The notes beneath the pieces are model-generated. The model saw nothing but the letters and a program-made list of their open reading frames with translations. It was not told where the DNA came from and made no database searches. DNA of 64,000 nucleotides from an uncultured beta proteobacterium (GTDB lineage: Bacteria; Pseudomonadota; Gammaproteobacteria; Burkholderiales; SG8-39): contig CAIOLO010000080.1 in NCBI GenBank assembly GCA_903859155.1, positions 1 through 64,000 on the forward strand, given 5' to 3'. This document shows positions 36,549-46,280 of the stretch, piece after piece (position 1 is the first letter of the stretch; every line of letters starts with the position of its first letter). A program made the translations under genes and the position numbers.

Positions 36549-36791
36549 ATGCCAAAAACTCCCAAGTCCGATCAACCCATGAGTTTCGAATCGGCACTGT
36601 CCGAACTGGAGAGGATCGTCGCGGGCATGGAATCGGGGGAACTCAGTCTGGAACAATCGCTTGCCGCGCATAAACGCGGGCGAGAACTGGGCCAGTATTG
36701 CCAGAATCTGCTGGCCCAGGCGCAACAGCAGGTAAAGATCCTGGAAGAAAACACACTCAAGAATTTCCCCGGTGGCGAGTCAGACGGCTGA
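36549..36791 (+). CDS. xseB: Exodeoxyribonuclease VII small subunit
   Basis: The 80-residue protein has the XseB pattern FESALSELERIVAGMESGELSLEQSL and GRELGQYCQNLLAQAQQQVKIL. The start is the ATG at 36549; a GTG two codons earlier (36543) is possible. It overlaps ispA by 20 bases. The order xseB-ispA-dxs is the usual one in proteobacteria. Confidence 0.94.
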   Translation: MPKTPKSDQPMSFESALSELERIVAGMESGELSLEQSLAAHKRGRELGQYCQNLLAQAQQQVKILEENTLKNFPGGESDG

Positions 36792-37689
36792 TTTTGCATC
36801 GTGGATGGCGGGCATTCAGGCGCGAATTGAAACCGCGCTGGAGCGCATGCTGCCCGGTCCCGATATCGCGCCCGCACGCCTGCACGCGGCGATGCGCTAC
36901 GCGGTGCTTGGCGCTGGCAAGCGGGTGCGTCCGCTGCTGGTGCACGCGGCGGGCGAGGTGGTAACGCCAGAGGGGACCGAAGAGTGGCTGACCAGGCTCG
37001 ATATTCCGGCCTGCGCGGTGGAATGTATCCACGCATACTCGCTGGTACACGACGACCTTCCCTGCATGGACGACGATATATTGCGCAGGGGAAAGCCTAC
37101 GGTGCATGTGGAATATGACGAGGCGATTGCCCTGCTGGTTGGTGACAGCCTGCAGTCGCTCGCATTCCAATTGCTCGCCGATGAGCGCACGACGCTTGAC
37201 GCGAAGACGCGGATTGCCATGGTGCGAATTCTGGCAATGGCCGCGGGCAGCCACGGCATGGCCGGTGGTCAGGCGATCGATCTGGCGAGCGTGGGTGAAA
37301 AATTGAGCATGCCCGAGCTCGAATTCATGCATATACACAAAACCGGGGCCCTGATCAGGGCTTGCGTGAATATGGGCGCCCGCATTTCCGGAGGGCTGAA
37401 CGAAAATGAGTTTGCCAGCCTGGATAGCTACGGGCGTTGCATCGGGCTCGCATTTCAGGTTGTCGATGACGTGCTCGATGCCGAGAGCACTACCGCCACG
37501 CTTGGCAAGACCGTCGGCAAGGACGCGGATGACAACAAACCCACCTATGTAAATATCATGGGATTGTCGCCGGCCAAGGCTTTCGCCGGCGAACTGCGGG
37601 CACAGGCACATCAGAATCTCGCTGTATTCGGCAAGCGTGCGCGCCGGCTGGGAGAACTGGCCGATTTCATTGTATTGCGCAAGTTCTGA
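36772..37689 (+). CDS. ispA: Farnesyl diphosphate synthase (short-chain polyprenyl synthase)
   Basis: The 305-residue enzyme joins IPP with DMAPP and GPP. The first aspartate motif is DDLPCMDDD and the second is FQVVDDVLD; GKRVRPLLVHA binds the pyrophosphate and HKTGALI is conserved. Start is the GTG at 36772, overlapping xseB by 20 bases. It ends 19 bases before dxs. Confidence 0.96.
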   Translation: MASQTADFASWMAGIQARIETALERMLPGPDIAPARLHAAMRYAVLGAGKRVRPLLVHAAGEVVTPEGTEEWLTRLDIPACAVECIHAYSLVHDDLPCMDDDILRRGKPTVHVEYDEAIALLVGDSLQSLAFQLLADERTTLDAKTRIAMVRILAMAAGSHGMAGGQAIDLASVGEKLSMPELEFMHIHKTGALIRACVNMGARISGGLNENEFASLDSYGRCIGLAFQVVDDVLDAESTTATLGKTVGKDADDNKPTYVNIMGLSPAKAFAGELRAQAHQNLAVFGKRARRLGELADFIVLRKF

Positions 37690-37708
37690 CTTGGAGTAAA
37701 TTGCGGTC

Positions 37709-39634
37709 ATGAGTTCAATCATCGGTGCGCAGGACCTGCCGGGCGATCACGCAATCGACCGCGAGGCCGCAGCGGGGCAGGTGCCCTATGCCTTGCTCAA
37801 CACGATCAATGACCCTGCGGATTTGCGCAGGCTTGAACGCACCCAGTTGCACCAACTCGCCGTCGAATTGCGGGCATTCGTATTGGAGTCGGTTTCCCAG
37901 ACAGGCGGGCATCTGTCTTCGAATCTCGGCACGGTAGAGTTGACGATAGCGCTGCACTACGTATTCAACACCCCGGAAGATCGCATTGTCTGGGATGTCG
38001 GGCACCAGACCTATCCCCACAAGATCCTGACCGGCCGCCGCGAGGCGATGGCACGCTTGCGCATGCTTGGTGGAATATCCGGATTTCCGCGCCGTAGTGA
38101 AAGTATCTACGACAGTTTCGGAACGGCGCACTCGAGCACCTCGATATCCGCGGCGCTGGGAATGGCTGCCGCCGCGAAATTGAAGGGGGAGGACCGCCGG
38201 GCAATCGCGGTTATAGGCGACGGCGCAATGTCCGCTGGCATGCCTTTCGAGGCAATGAACAATGCCGGGGTGATGGACGTCGATTTGCTCGTGATTCTCA
38301 ACGACAACGACATGTCGATATCGCCCGCGGTGGGGGCCATGAACCGATACCTTGCACGACTGATATCCGGGGGGTTCTACGCGGCGGCGAAAAAAGCCAG
38401 CGAGCGCGTGCTCGGGGGCGTTCCACCGTTGCTGGAACTGGCCAAGAAAGTCAGGGAGCACGCCAAGGGACTGGTTTCCCCGTCAACGCTTTTTGAAGAG
38501 TTCGGATTTCATTACATCGGTCCCATCGACGGCCATGATTTGGATTCACTGGTGCCTACATTGCGGAACCTCAAGGAACTCAAGGGACCCCAGTTTCTGC
38601 ATGTGGTGACCAGAAAAGGACAGGGGTACAAGCTCGCCGAGGCCGATCCGGTTCTTTATCACGGTCCGGGCAAGTTCGATCCTGCGGAGGGCGTCAAAAA
38701 ATCCGTCGGCGGCCACCCTACCTATACCCAGGTGTTTGGCGATTGGCTGTGCGACATGGCCGAGATCGAACCAAGACTGGTTGGCATCACCCCCGCCATG
38801 CGCGAAGGTTCCGGAATGGTGAAGTTCGCGAGCAGGTACCCCGATCGATACTATGACGTGGGAATCGCCGAGCAGCATGCAGTGACCTTCGCCGGGGGGT
38901 TGGCCTGTGAGGGTATGAAGCCGGTGCTGGCGATTTACTCGACCTTTCTGCAGCGCGGATATGATCAGTTGATCCACGATGTGGCGATACAGAAACTGCC
39001 GGTCGTCTTTGCACTCGATCGTGCCGGCATTGTCGGTGGCGATGGGGCGACTCACAATGGAGCGTTCGACCTGGCATTTCTGCGCTGCGTGCCCAACATG
39101 GTGGTGATGGCGCCGGCCGATGAAAACGAATGCCGCCAGATGCTGTTTACCGCTTGCCAGCTGGACACCCCTTGCGCGGTGCGCTACCCGCGGGGCGGCG
39201 GTCCGGGCGCGGCCATCGTCAAGGAGATGGCCGCGCTGCCGTTGGGCAAGGCGCAACTCAGGCGGCAAGGCAGCAAAGTGGCGATACTCGCATTCGGTTC
39301 TATGCTGCAGCCGGCGCTGGAAGCTGCGGAGGCTCTGGACGCGACGGTCTATAACATGCGCTTTGTCAAACCCATGGACCAGGATGCGGTGGCCGAGGCG
39401 GCGCGCACGCATCAGCTGCTGGTGACTGTCGAGGAGCACCAGGTCCTGGGAGGCGCGGGTGCGGCGGTCGCCGAAGTCGCGGCGGAACTTGGATTCTCCG
39501 TGCGGTTTTTGCATCTTGGCATTCCCGACCGGTTCATCGATCACGGCGACCCCGCCTTGCTGCTGGCTGCCTTAGGTCTGGATCGAAAAGGGATCTTGCA
39601 GGCGATTGAAGCGCGTCTTGCAACGTCATTCTGA
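37709..39634 (+). CDS. dxs: 1-Deoxy-D-xylulose-5-phosphate synthase
   Basis: The 641-residue thiamine-diphosphate enzyme makes DXP from pyruvate and glyceraldehyde 3-phosphate, the first step of the MEP isoprenoid pathway. The cofactor motif [18 protein letters not shown] and the catalytic-glutamate region [19 protein letters not shown] are present, with the [15 protein letters not shown] substrate loop. Together with ispA upstream and ispH at 56.5 kb it covers three steps of isoprenoid synthesis. Confidence 0.98.
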   Translation: MSSIIGAQDLPGDHAIDREAAAGQVPYALLNTINDPADLRRLERTQLHQLAVELRAFVLESVSQTGGHLSSNLGTVELTIALHYVFNTPEDRIVWDVGHQTYPHKILTGRREAMARLRMLGGISGFPRRSESIYDSFGTAHSSTSISAALGMAAAAKLKGEDRRAIAVIGDGAMSAGMPFEAMNNAGVMDVDLLVILNDNDMSISPAVGAMNRYLARLISGGFYAAAKKASERVLGGVPPLLELAKKVREHAKGLVSPSTLFEEFGFHYIGPIDGHDLDSLVPTLRNLKELKGPQFLHVVTRKGQGYKLAEADPVLYHGPGKFDPAEGVKKSVGGHPTYTQVFGDWLCDMAEIEPRLVGITPAMREGSGMVKFASRYPDRYYDVGIAEQHAVTFAGGLACEGMKPVLAIYSTFLQRGYDQLIHDVAIQKLPVVFALDRAGIVGGDGATHNGAFDLAFLRCVPNMVVMAPADENECRQMLFTACQLDTPCAVRYPRGGGPGAAIVKEMAALPLGKAQLRRQGSKVAILAFGSMLQPALEAAEALDATVYNMRFVKPMDQDAVAEAARTHQLLVTVEEHQVLGGAGAAVAEVAAELGFSVRFLHLGIPDRFIDHGDPALLLAALGLDRKGILQAIEARLATSF

Positions 39635-39838
39635 GTTTTCTGAAAAGCCGCAGGCGGCTGGATGGAGCCGGTCCCCTGTCTTCCTGGCAACGTTTCCCTT
39701 TCAGGCGTAGGGACTCTGGGCTGTTTGCGAGGCAGTGCATGCTAGAATTATCCGAGGTTTCAAGAGTGTCCGGTGCTTTTCTGCGTACCGGATGAATCGC
39801 CAATTTCTCCAGCAATTCGCCCCCCAAGAGATCAATAA

Positions 39839-40642
39839 ATGAATACACGCGATCAGGTAGCGATCCCGGACATTCAGAGCAGTACGGACAAGCGCAAGAT
39901 CGCCATCGACAAGGTGGGCGTGAAGGCCATCCGCCACCCTGTCCGTGTGGCCGAACGCGGCGGTAGCGTGCAGCACACCATCGCGATGTTCAACATGTAC
40001 GTGGGCCTTCCGCACCAATTCAAGGGGACCCACATGTCGCGGTTCCTGGCAATTCTGAATGCCTATGAGCGCGAGATTTCCGTCGAATCGTTCAAGATCA
40101 TGCTGGAGGATATGGTCGAGCGTCTTGAGGCCGAATCCGGTGTTATCGAAATGACCTTTCCGTATTTCATCAACAAATCGGCACCGATCTCCAAGGTACT
40201 CAGCCTGATGGATTACGAAGTGACCTTCGTGGGTGAAATCAAGTCCGGGAAGCGGATCTTCAACATGAAGGTGGTGGTGCCGGTGACCAGTCTTTGCCCG
40301 TGTTCAAAGAATATTTCGGATTACGGCGCCCACAATCAGCGCTCGCATGTGACGATTTCTGCCCGCACCAAGGATTTTGTCTGGATAGAGGAACTGGTCG
40401 AATACGCAGAAAAACATGCTTCCAGCCAGCTGTACGGCCTGCTCAAGCGCCCCGATGAGAAGTTCGTAACGGAATATGCCTATGACCACCCCAAATTTGT
40501 CGAGGACATGGTGCGTGACATAGCCGCTGATCTTAATCGCGACAAGCGCATTGATCAGTATGTGGTGGAGTCGGAAAACTTCGAATCCATCCATAACCAC
40601 AGCGCCTACGCCCTGGTCGAGCGGGACAAGGCGAAAAAATAG
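39839..40642 (+). CDS. folE2: GTP cyclohydrolase FolE2
   Basis: The 267-residue product is the type IB GTP cyclohydrolase (COG1469/FolE2), which makes dihydroneopterin triphosphate for folate. Typical segments are GVKAIRHPV near the N-terminus, the Cys motif [21 protein letters not shown] and [15 protein letters not shown]. It uses several metals and can replace zinc-dependent FolE. A 200-base spacer upstream carries a TCCGGT...ACCGGA hairpin in the leader; I saw no Zur-like box. It meets the protease gene tail to tail. Confidence 0.96.
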   Translation: MNTRDQVAIPDIQSSTDKRKIAIDKVGVKAIRHPVRVAERGGSVQHTIAMFNMYVGLPHQFKGTHMSRFLAILNAYEREISVESFKIMLEDMVERLEAESGVIEMTFPYFINKSAPISKVLSLMDYEVTFVGEIKSGKRIFNMKVVVPVTSLCPCSKNISDYGAHNQRSHVTISARTKDFVWIEELVEYAEKHASSQLYGLLKRPDEKFVTEYAYDHPKFVEDMVRDIAADLNRDKRIDQYVVESENFESIHNHSAYALVERDKAKK

Positions 40643-40663
40643 GGCGCGGTGCCGCCTGGCGGC

Positions 40664-41329
40664 TCAAAAGCGCTTGGTCAGGATCATGACCTGACCTTCA
40701 CGGCGCATGTTGGTGCGGTTCAGAAAGCTCATCCCCAGCAGCACCGGCATCGACTGGTTTTCCATCACCACGGCGTCGACGCCGTTTACCGTGATGTCGC
40801 CCACGCGCACGGTATCCAGCTTGACACGCCAGGCGGGGGCCATGCCGTTTGCCGTGTTCATGTATCCCACTTCTCCGTTGCGGTAGTTTATGCGCAGTCG
40901 CTGCGCGTCGGCCGAGGACATGGCAACCACCGTGGCACCGGTGTCCACGATGAAACGGACCGCGCCCCCGTTGATCTGGCCGTCAACGACAAAATGGCCG
41001 CGGGTGTCCGCGCTGAGGGTAACGCTTGCGGCGCCGGGGCCATTCGATGTGGCGTGCTGCTGTCCCAGTTTCAGGGTACGACGCCTGCCGGCAATATCAA
41101 AAACCGCGTCTCCACGGTCTATGGAAACAAGTACCACGCCCTCGGCGGTCTTTTGCCCGATTGAAAGCGTCCTGGGAGCGCCGCCGTCGATCTGTACCAC
41201 AGCCTTGTTCGGTGACAGACCGACCACCGTAACCTCGGTGGCGCCGACAGCCGCGGCGACCGCCATTGCCGCCACGGCAATACAATAGCGGCCAAATCGA
41301 AACAGGGAGCGGGATCGGCAACGATTCAC
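40664..41329 (-). CDS. Retropepsin-like aspartic protease of the TIGR02281 type
   Basis: A clan AA protease: residues from about 100 show GHFVVDGQINGGAVRFIVDTGAT with the catalytic DTG (Asp129 counted from the GTG start), and the later ENQSMPVLLGMSFL. A signal-anchor (about 16-30) sends it to the periplasm. I choose the GTG at 41329, with AGGA eight bases upstream; ATG codons at 41386 and 41362 would overlap the divergent gene. Its role in bacteria is not known. Confidence 0.85.
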   Translation of the reverse strand: MNRCRSRSLFRFGRYCIAVAAMAVAAAVGATEVTVVGLSPNKAVVQIDGGAPRTLSIGQKTAEGVVLVSIDRGDAVFDIAGRRRTLKLGQQHATSNGPGAASVTLSADTRGHFVVDGQINGGAVRFIVDTGATVVAMSSADAQRLRINYRNGEVGYMNTANGMAPAWRVKLDTVRVGDITVNGVDAVVMENQSMPVLLGMSFLNRTNMRREGQVMILTKRF

Positions 41330-41345
41330 GAGAAGGGTCCTGAAA

Positions 41346-42086
41346 ATGCAGAAGCCTGTCATTGACCGGATGAAACCTGTCGCCATATGCCGGTACAGCG
41401 CGACAGAAGGTCCGGGTTATTTTGCCATATACCTGGATTCCAAAGGCATCCCATGGCGCGAGATCAAGGTCGATCGGGGCGAACCGCTACCCTCGGATCC
41501 GCGTGATTTTTCCGGGCTGGCTTTGATGGGGGGGGCAATGAGCGTCAACGATGCGTTGGCGTGGATCCCGGGCATGCTCGAATTGATAAGGTCGGCAGTT
41601 TCCATGGACGTGCCGGTGCTGGGACATTGCCTGGGCGGCCAGTTGATGGCCAGGGCCATGGGTGGCGTCGTTACCGGGAATCCCGTCAAGGAAATAGGCT
41701 GGGGCAGGGTGGTGGTTGCCGAAAATGAAGTGGCGAAATCCTGGTTTGGCGAAATGAGGGAGTTCGAATCATTTCATTGGCATGGGGAGACTTTTTCAAT
41801 TCCGCGCGGCGCGCAGAACATTGCCTCCAGCGAATACTGCGCCAACCAGGCATTTTCCCTGGGCAGGCACCTGGCGATGCAATGCCATGTCGAGATGACA
41901 CCGCAGCTTGTCCGCACCTGGTGCGGGGAGTGGCAAAAGGAGGTTGCTTCACTGTCCGCGCGGACCCAGTCCGTGCAGTCGCCACCGGAAATATTGCGCG
42001 ACCTGGACGAGCGCGTGGCAAAACTCAATGGCGTGGCCAGAGGTCTCTACGATCGCTGGTTATCAGGCCTGCACGTGACGCCGTAA
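41346..42086 (+). CDS. Class I glutamine amidotransferase-like protein
   Basis: The 246-residue product has the triad of type 1 amidotransferases: Cys95 in VLGHCLGGQLMARAMGG, His181 and Glu183 in MQCHVEMT. It is a stand-alone GuaA-N-like domain (the GMP synthase glutaminase type) without a synthetase domain, so the ammonia acceptor is unknown; some relatives hydrolyse gamma-glutamyl compounds. It starts 16 bases from the divergent protease start. The ATG at 41346 has AAGGG upstream; an ATG at 41370 is also possible. Confidence 0.85.
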   Translation: MQKPVIDRMKPVAICRYSATEGPGYFAIYLDSKGIPWREIKVDRGEPLPSDPRDFSGLALMGGAMSVNDALAWIPGMLELIRSAVSMDVPVLGHCLGGQLMARAMGGVVTGNPVKEIGWGRVVVAENEVAKSWFGEMREFESFHWHGETFSIPRGAQNIASSEYCANQAFSLGRHLAMQCHVEMTPQLVRTWCGEWQKEVASLSARTQSVQSPPEILRDLDERVAKLNGVARGLYDRWLSGLHVTP

Positions 42087-42149
42087 CCGCCCGCCCCCCC
42101 CCGGCGGACGCAATGCGAATCCGTCGCGGTTCGGCACAATAGGCGAAAT

Positions 42150-42632
42150 TCAGTCGCGAAAATTGCCGAATTGCACCGGAATCTCCTTGATGGAGTCCCG
42201 TACCAGCTGAATCGCCGCCTGAAGGTCGTCCCGCTTGGCGCCGGATATGCGCACCGCGGCACCTTGAATGCTGGCCTGAACTTTCAACTTGCTATCCTTG
42301 ATCAAGCGGACGATTTTCTTCGCGTTATCCTGATCGATGCCTTCCTTGACAGTCACAATCTGCTTTACCTTGGTGCCTATCTTTTCGAGGTGCTTGACCT
42401 CCAGGGCGCGCGTATCCACACCGCGCTTGGCGCACTTGGTCGTAAGCAGGTCCATTACCTGGCGCAGCTTGAAGTCATCGTCGGCGTAGAGCGTCAGGAC
42501 AAGTTCGTTTTGCTCGACGCGCGCATCCGAGCCCTTGAAATCAAAGCGCGTCTGGATCTCCTTGGTTGCCTGATCTACGGCATTTTTCAACTCGACCTTG
42601 TTTACATCGGAGGTGACATCGAACGAGGGCAT
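42150..42632 (-). CDS. yajQ: YajQ-family nucleotide-binding protein
   Basis: The 160-residue product matches YajQ (UPF0234), with the start [21 protein letters not shown], the [13 protein letters not shown] region, and the C-terminal [16 protein letters not shown]. Some members bind cyclic di-GMP and act with transcription regulators. It is convergent with the amidotransferase gene. Confidence 0.97.
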   Translation of the reverse strand: MPSFDVTSDVNKVELKNAVDQATKEIQTRFDFKGSDARVEQNELVLTLYADDDFKLRQVMDLLTTKCAKRGVDTRALEVKHLEKIGTKVKQIVTVKEGIDQDNAKKIVRLIKDSKLKVQASIQGAAVRISGAKRDDLQAAIQLVRDSIKEIPVQFGNFRD

Positions 42633-42770
42633 GGAGGTATTCTCAAGAACGGGTGAGGGACATTATACTGGCGCGGGGGGGCAACCAGGCCCCGGGCACC
42701 GGGCAGCTGCGCCGACAAAAGCCCGGGATTGGCCCCCCCCGGAAGCGGATGCGTGGAAAAGGAGGGAACC

Positions 42771-43172
42771 ATGCCACAAATGGATATTGCAATCCCGATA
42801 TTGCCGGCTCGTGACCTGGAGGAAACCATCGAGTTCTACAAAGTCCTCGGATTCGCGCTGGCCTACAGGCACCTTGAACTCGATGACTACATCATACTTC
42901 GCCGCGACAAACTGGAACTGCAGTTTTTTCAATGGCCGCCGCTCGACACCCAGGCGACCTTCGCCGGCAGCTATCTGCGCGTGACTGATGTGGAGGCGAT
43001 CTACCAATCGTTTGCGGCAGCCCGGTTGCCGGCACGTGGAACTCCCAGCCTGGGGGGCATCAGACGGCGCGCCTGGGCCATGCGCGAATTTCATCTGGTG
43101 GACTGCAATGGCAATCTGCTCAGGGTTGGAGAACCAATCGACAAACCCAAGCGACGTGCGCGATCCGGCTAG
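42771..43172 (+). CDS. VOC/glyoxalase-superfamily protein (bleomycin-resistance-like)
   Basis: The 133-residue protein has the VOC fold start IPILPARDLEETIEFYKVLGF and the LQFFQWPP and HLVDCNGNLLRVGEP strands of bleomycin-binding proteins, which trap a small molecule at a dimer interface. The ATG at 42771 has a strong AAGGAGG seven bases upstream; an upstream start at 42729 in the same frame is rejected for this reason. Metal-binding residues are incomplete, so binding and not catalysis is likely. It overlaps the convergent metallophosphoesterase gene by 4 bases. Confidence 0.85.
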   Translation: MPQMDIAIPILPARDLEETIEFYKVLGFALAYRHLELDDYIILRRDKLELQFFQWPPLDTQATFAGSYLRVTDVEAIYQSFAAARLPARGTPSLGGIRRRAWAMREFHLVDCNGNLLRVGEPIDKPKRRARSG

Positions 43173-43912
43173 CCTGGTTGGATTTCTATGATCCGGTCCG
43201 CGCGGAATCCGGTGTTCTCGTATTCATAGCCGCGCGGGTTGCATGCTATGCGCGTACCGCGAACCTCATAGTCGAGCGCGGTATGGGTATGGCCATGGAG
43301 CCAAAGGTCAGCCTGACCCATCAAATGATCCAGGTCGACGATGAACCCGGGATTGTCCGGATGGTTATGAAATTGCGGGGCGATGGAGCCGCAATGTGGC
43401 GCGAAATGCGTGATAACGACCGTTCGGCCGTTGAATGGTTGCGCCAGTCGCGCATCCAGCCACAAGCGGTGGCGCCGGCACAGGGCGATGGCATCCTCCG
43501 GAGAGAAGGCATTTTCTCCCATGCGAATGGCTTGGTGATCCGGGTTGTAGCGGCGCGAGCGCTCGATGACATCGTCGAGTTTTTCCCGCGGAGCAAGCGA
43601 GTAATCGGTCCACAAGCTGCAGCCGAGGAATCGCATGGAATTCAGGATCAGCTCCTGGCAGTCCAGTACGGTTACATGGCTTCCGGCAGCCGAGTCCTGA
43701 AGGGCCCGCTGCACGCGATGAAATTCACCATCGTAATACTCATGATTGCCTGCAACGCAGAGTACCGGGACTTGAAAGGTCCGCTTCGCCCATTCAATGC
43801 CGGCGGTGCCGTTGTGAATGTCGCCGGCCAGAACCACGAGGTCCGCCGCGGCCTCCGGGAGGAGAATCGGCCGTACCTCAAGGTGCAAATCGGATAGGAC
43901 CAGAATCCGCAT
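43169..43912 (-). CDS. Calcineurin-like metallophosphoesterase
   Basis: The 247-residue product has all dimetal motifs in order: SDLHLE (D8, H10), AGDIHN, GNHEYYDG, ITHFAPH and HGHTHT. It is a stand-alone soluble phosphoesterase of unknown substrate. No operon partner is visible. Confidence 0.92.
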   Translation of the reverse strand: MRILVLSDLHLEVRPILLPEAAADLVVLAGDIHNGTAGIEWAKRTFQVPVLCVAGNHEYYDGEFHRVQRALQDSAAGSHVTVLDCQELILNSMRFLGCSLWTDYSLAPREKLDDVIERSRRYNPDHQAIRMGENAFSPEDAIALCRRHRLWLDARLAQPFNGRTVVITHFAPHCGSIAPQFHNHPDNPGFIVDLDHLMGQADLWLHGHTHTALDYEVRGTRIACNPRGYEYENTGFRADRIIEIQPG

Positions 43913-43981
43913 TGACTGTCCCGCGAAGGCTCAAGGCGTCACACTGCATTGGCGCACGATACCGCGGAATTGAAGGCGCGC

Positions 43982-44000
43982 GGGGCAGCGACCCTGCCCC
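43982..44000. other. Stem-loop downstream of argG
   Basis: A perfect seven-base stem (GGGGCAG / CTGCCCC) with a loop of five lies between argG and the phosphoesterase gene. No T run follows on either strand, so it is not a classical terminator; it might protect the 3' end of the argG transcript. Confidence 0.35.
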
Positions 44001-44028
44001 GGGACCGGGCTCAATTCCGAAGTCGCGG

Positions 44029-45261
44029 TTATCGGCGCTTTTTCTTCAGATTCGCTGCAATGCGCAACCGCAGGGCGTTCAACCTTATGAAACCCGCCGC
44101 GTCGGCCTGGTTGTAAGCGCCGCCATCGTCATCGAAAGTCGAGATAAGCGGGTCGAACAAAGAGTCCGATTTGGAAGCGCGCCCAGTGACCAGCACCGTG
44201 CCCTTGTAGAGCTTGAGTCTGACTGTGCCGTTGACGCAGTGCTGCGAGGAGTCGATCAACTGTTGCAGCAGTACCCGCTCCGGACTGAACCAGTAACCGT
44301 TATAGATCATCCGGGCGTAGCGGGGCATGAGGTCATCCTTGAGTGCAAGCACCTCGCGATCAAGCGTAAGGGACTCCATGGCGCGATGCGCGCGGAGCAT
44401 GATGGTCCCGCCGGGCGTTTCATAACATCCCCGCGACTTCATGCCGACATAGCGGTTCTCCACCAGATCGAGGCGGCCGATCCCGTGACGGCCGCCAATG
44501 CGATTGAGTTCGGTCAGCACCTTGGCGGGGGTCAAACGCTTGCCGTTGATGGCGACAATGTCGCCTTTCTCATAGGCAAGCTCGATGTGTTCGGGACGGG
44601 CGGGGGCCTTTTGCGGCGAAACCGTGATGCGCCACATGGATTCTTCAGGTTCGAAGGCCGGGTTTTCGAGAATTCCGCCCTCGTAAGAAATATGCAGCAG
44701 GTTCGCATCCATGGAATAGGGTGCGCCGCCCTTGCGTTTTTTGTAATCGACCGGGATCCCGTGCTTGTCGGCGTACTTCAGCAGCTTTTCCCGCGAAAGC
44801 AGGTCCCACTCCCGCCAGGGAGCAATGACGCGAACATTGGGCATGAGCGCGTAGGCGCCCAGTTCAAAGCGGACCTGGTCGTTTCCCTTGCCGGTGGCGC
44901 CATGCGAAATCGCATCTGCGCCGGTGCGCCGGGCGACTTCAACCAGGTGCTTTGCGATCAGCGGCCGCGCGATCGAGGTGCCGAGCAGATACTCGCCTTC
45001 GTAGAGGGCGTTGGCGCGAAACATGGGGAAGACGAATTCGCGCACAAACTCCTCGCGCAAATCTTCCACAAAGATCTGCTTGACGCCCATGGCACGCGCC
45101 TTTTTGCGTGCCGGCTCAAGTTCCTCTCCCTGGCCTATATCGGCGGTGAAGGTGATGACCTCGCAGCCGTAGTTGTCCTGGAGCCACTTCACTATCACGG
45201 AGGTGTCGAGTCCGCCTGAATAAGCAAGCACGACTTTTTTTACTTTTTCCAATTCTGCCAT
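44029..45261 (-). CDS. argG: Argininosuccinate synthase
   Basis: The 410-residue enzyme joins citrulline and aspartate with ATP. The N-type pyrophosphatase loop is [15 protein letters not shown], and [13 protein letters not shown] and the [12 protein letters not shown] segment are typical. It is the third gene of the argD-argF-argG cluster, 98 bases after argF, and may have its own promoter in that gap. Confidence 0.97.
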   Translation of the reverse strand: MAELEKVKKVVLAYSGGLDTSVIVKWLQDNYGCEVITFTADIGQGEELEPARKKARAMGVKQIFVEDLREEFVREFVFPMFRANALYEGEYLLGTSIARPLIAKHLVEVARRTGADAISHGATGKGNDQVRFELGAYALMPNVRVIAPWREWDLLSREKLLKYADKHGIPVDYKKRKGGAPYSMDANLLHISYEGGILENPAFEPEESMWRITVSPQKAPARPEHIELAYEKGDIVAINGKRLTPAKVLTELNRIGGRHGIGRLDLVENRYVGMKSRGCYETPGGTIMLRAHRAMESLTLDREVLALKDDLMPRYARMIYNGYWFSPERVLLQQLIDSSQHCVNGTVRLKLYKGTVLVTGRASKSDSLFDPLISTFDDDGGAYNQADAAGFIRLNALRLRIAANLKKKRR

Positions 45262-45359
45262 TGCCCTGATCTCTTCAAAGTTTCAAAATTTGTCTTGCCG
45301 AAGCGACATCCGCTGCCGCTACCTGGTATCACACCGCGGCCATCCCCAACCCCGGGGGG

Positions 45360-46280
45360 CTATTGCTCAATGCGCCCCAGCAGCAGAAATTCAATCAGCG
45401 CTTTTTGCGCATGCAGCCGGTTTTCCGCTTCATCCCAGACCACGCTTTGCGGACCATCCATGACCTCTGCAGTAACTTCTTCGCCGCGGTGAGCCGGCAG
45501 GCAGTGCATGAATACAGCCTCTTTTTTTGCGGCCTTCATCATTTCCGCGTCAACCTGCCAGTCCTCAAAGTCGCGCTTTCTCTCCTCGTTTTCGGCCTCA
45601 AAGCCCATGCTGGTCCAGACGTCGGTGGTGACCAGGTCAGCATCCCGGGCGGCTTGCATCGGATCGGAGAATTCCTCGTAGTGGCCTGTTCCGTACAGTC
45701 CTGCGCGCTCCGGCTCGACTTCGTATCCTGGCGGCGTCGACACATGCACGTTGAAATCAAATAACTCGGCGGCCTGAAGCCAAGTATTGCATACGTTGTT
45801 GGAATCGCCGATCCAGGCCACGGTTTTTCCACGAATGGGGCCGCGCTGTTCGATGAACGTATAGATGTCGCCCAATATCTGGCAGGGGTGATACTCGTTG
45901 GTCAATCCATTGATGACCGGAACGCGGGAGTGCCTGGCGAAGCGCTCCACAATTTCCTGCTCGAAAGTGCGGATCATCACTATATCGGACATGCGCGAGA
46001 TTACTTGCGCAGCATCCTCCACAGGCTCTCCGCGCCCCAGCTGCGAGTCGCGCGTATTCAGGTATATGGCGGTTCCTCCCAGCTGGTGCATGCCGGCTTC
46101 AAAGGACAAACGCGTCCGGGTGGATTGCTTCTCGAAAATCATTACCAGGGTGCGGTCAATCAACGGCCAGTACTGGCGATAGGATTTGAACTGCTCCTTG
46201 ATCCAGCGCGTGCGCGCGAACAGATGCTCGTACTCCTCTCGCGAAAAATCCTTGAACTGCAGAAAATGCCGTGCCTTCAT
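45360..46280 (-). CDS. argF: Ornithine carbamoyltransferase
   Basis: The 306-residue enzyme makes citrulline from ornithine and carbamoyl phosphate. The carbamoyl phosphate motif is KQSTRTRLSFE; HCLPAHRGEEV is the ornithine and catalytic-cysteine region; NGLTNEYHPCQILGD is present. The start overlaps the argD stop by 4 bases. Confidence 0.97.
   Translation of the reverse strand: MKARHFLQFKDFSREEYEHLFARTRWIKEQFKSYRQYWPLIDRTLVMIFEKQSTRTRLSFEAGMHQLGGTAIYLNTRDSQLGRGEPVEDAAQVISRMSDIVMIRTFEQEIVERFARHSRVPVINGLTNEYHPCQILGDIYTFIEQRGPIRGKTVAWIGDSNNVCNTWLQAAELFDFNVHVSTPPGYEVEPERAGLYGTGHYEEFSDPMQAARDADLVTTDVWTSMGFEAENEERKRDFEDWQVDAEMMKAAKKEAVFMHCLPAHRGEEVTAEVMDGPQSVVWDEAENRLHAQKALIEFLLLGRIEQ

Noticed and set aside
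42094-42101. C run of 8 near the end of the amidotransferase gene, and similar runs in metG and before the VOC gene
   Set aside because: Short runs expected in GC-rich DNA, and they do not shift any gene frame.
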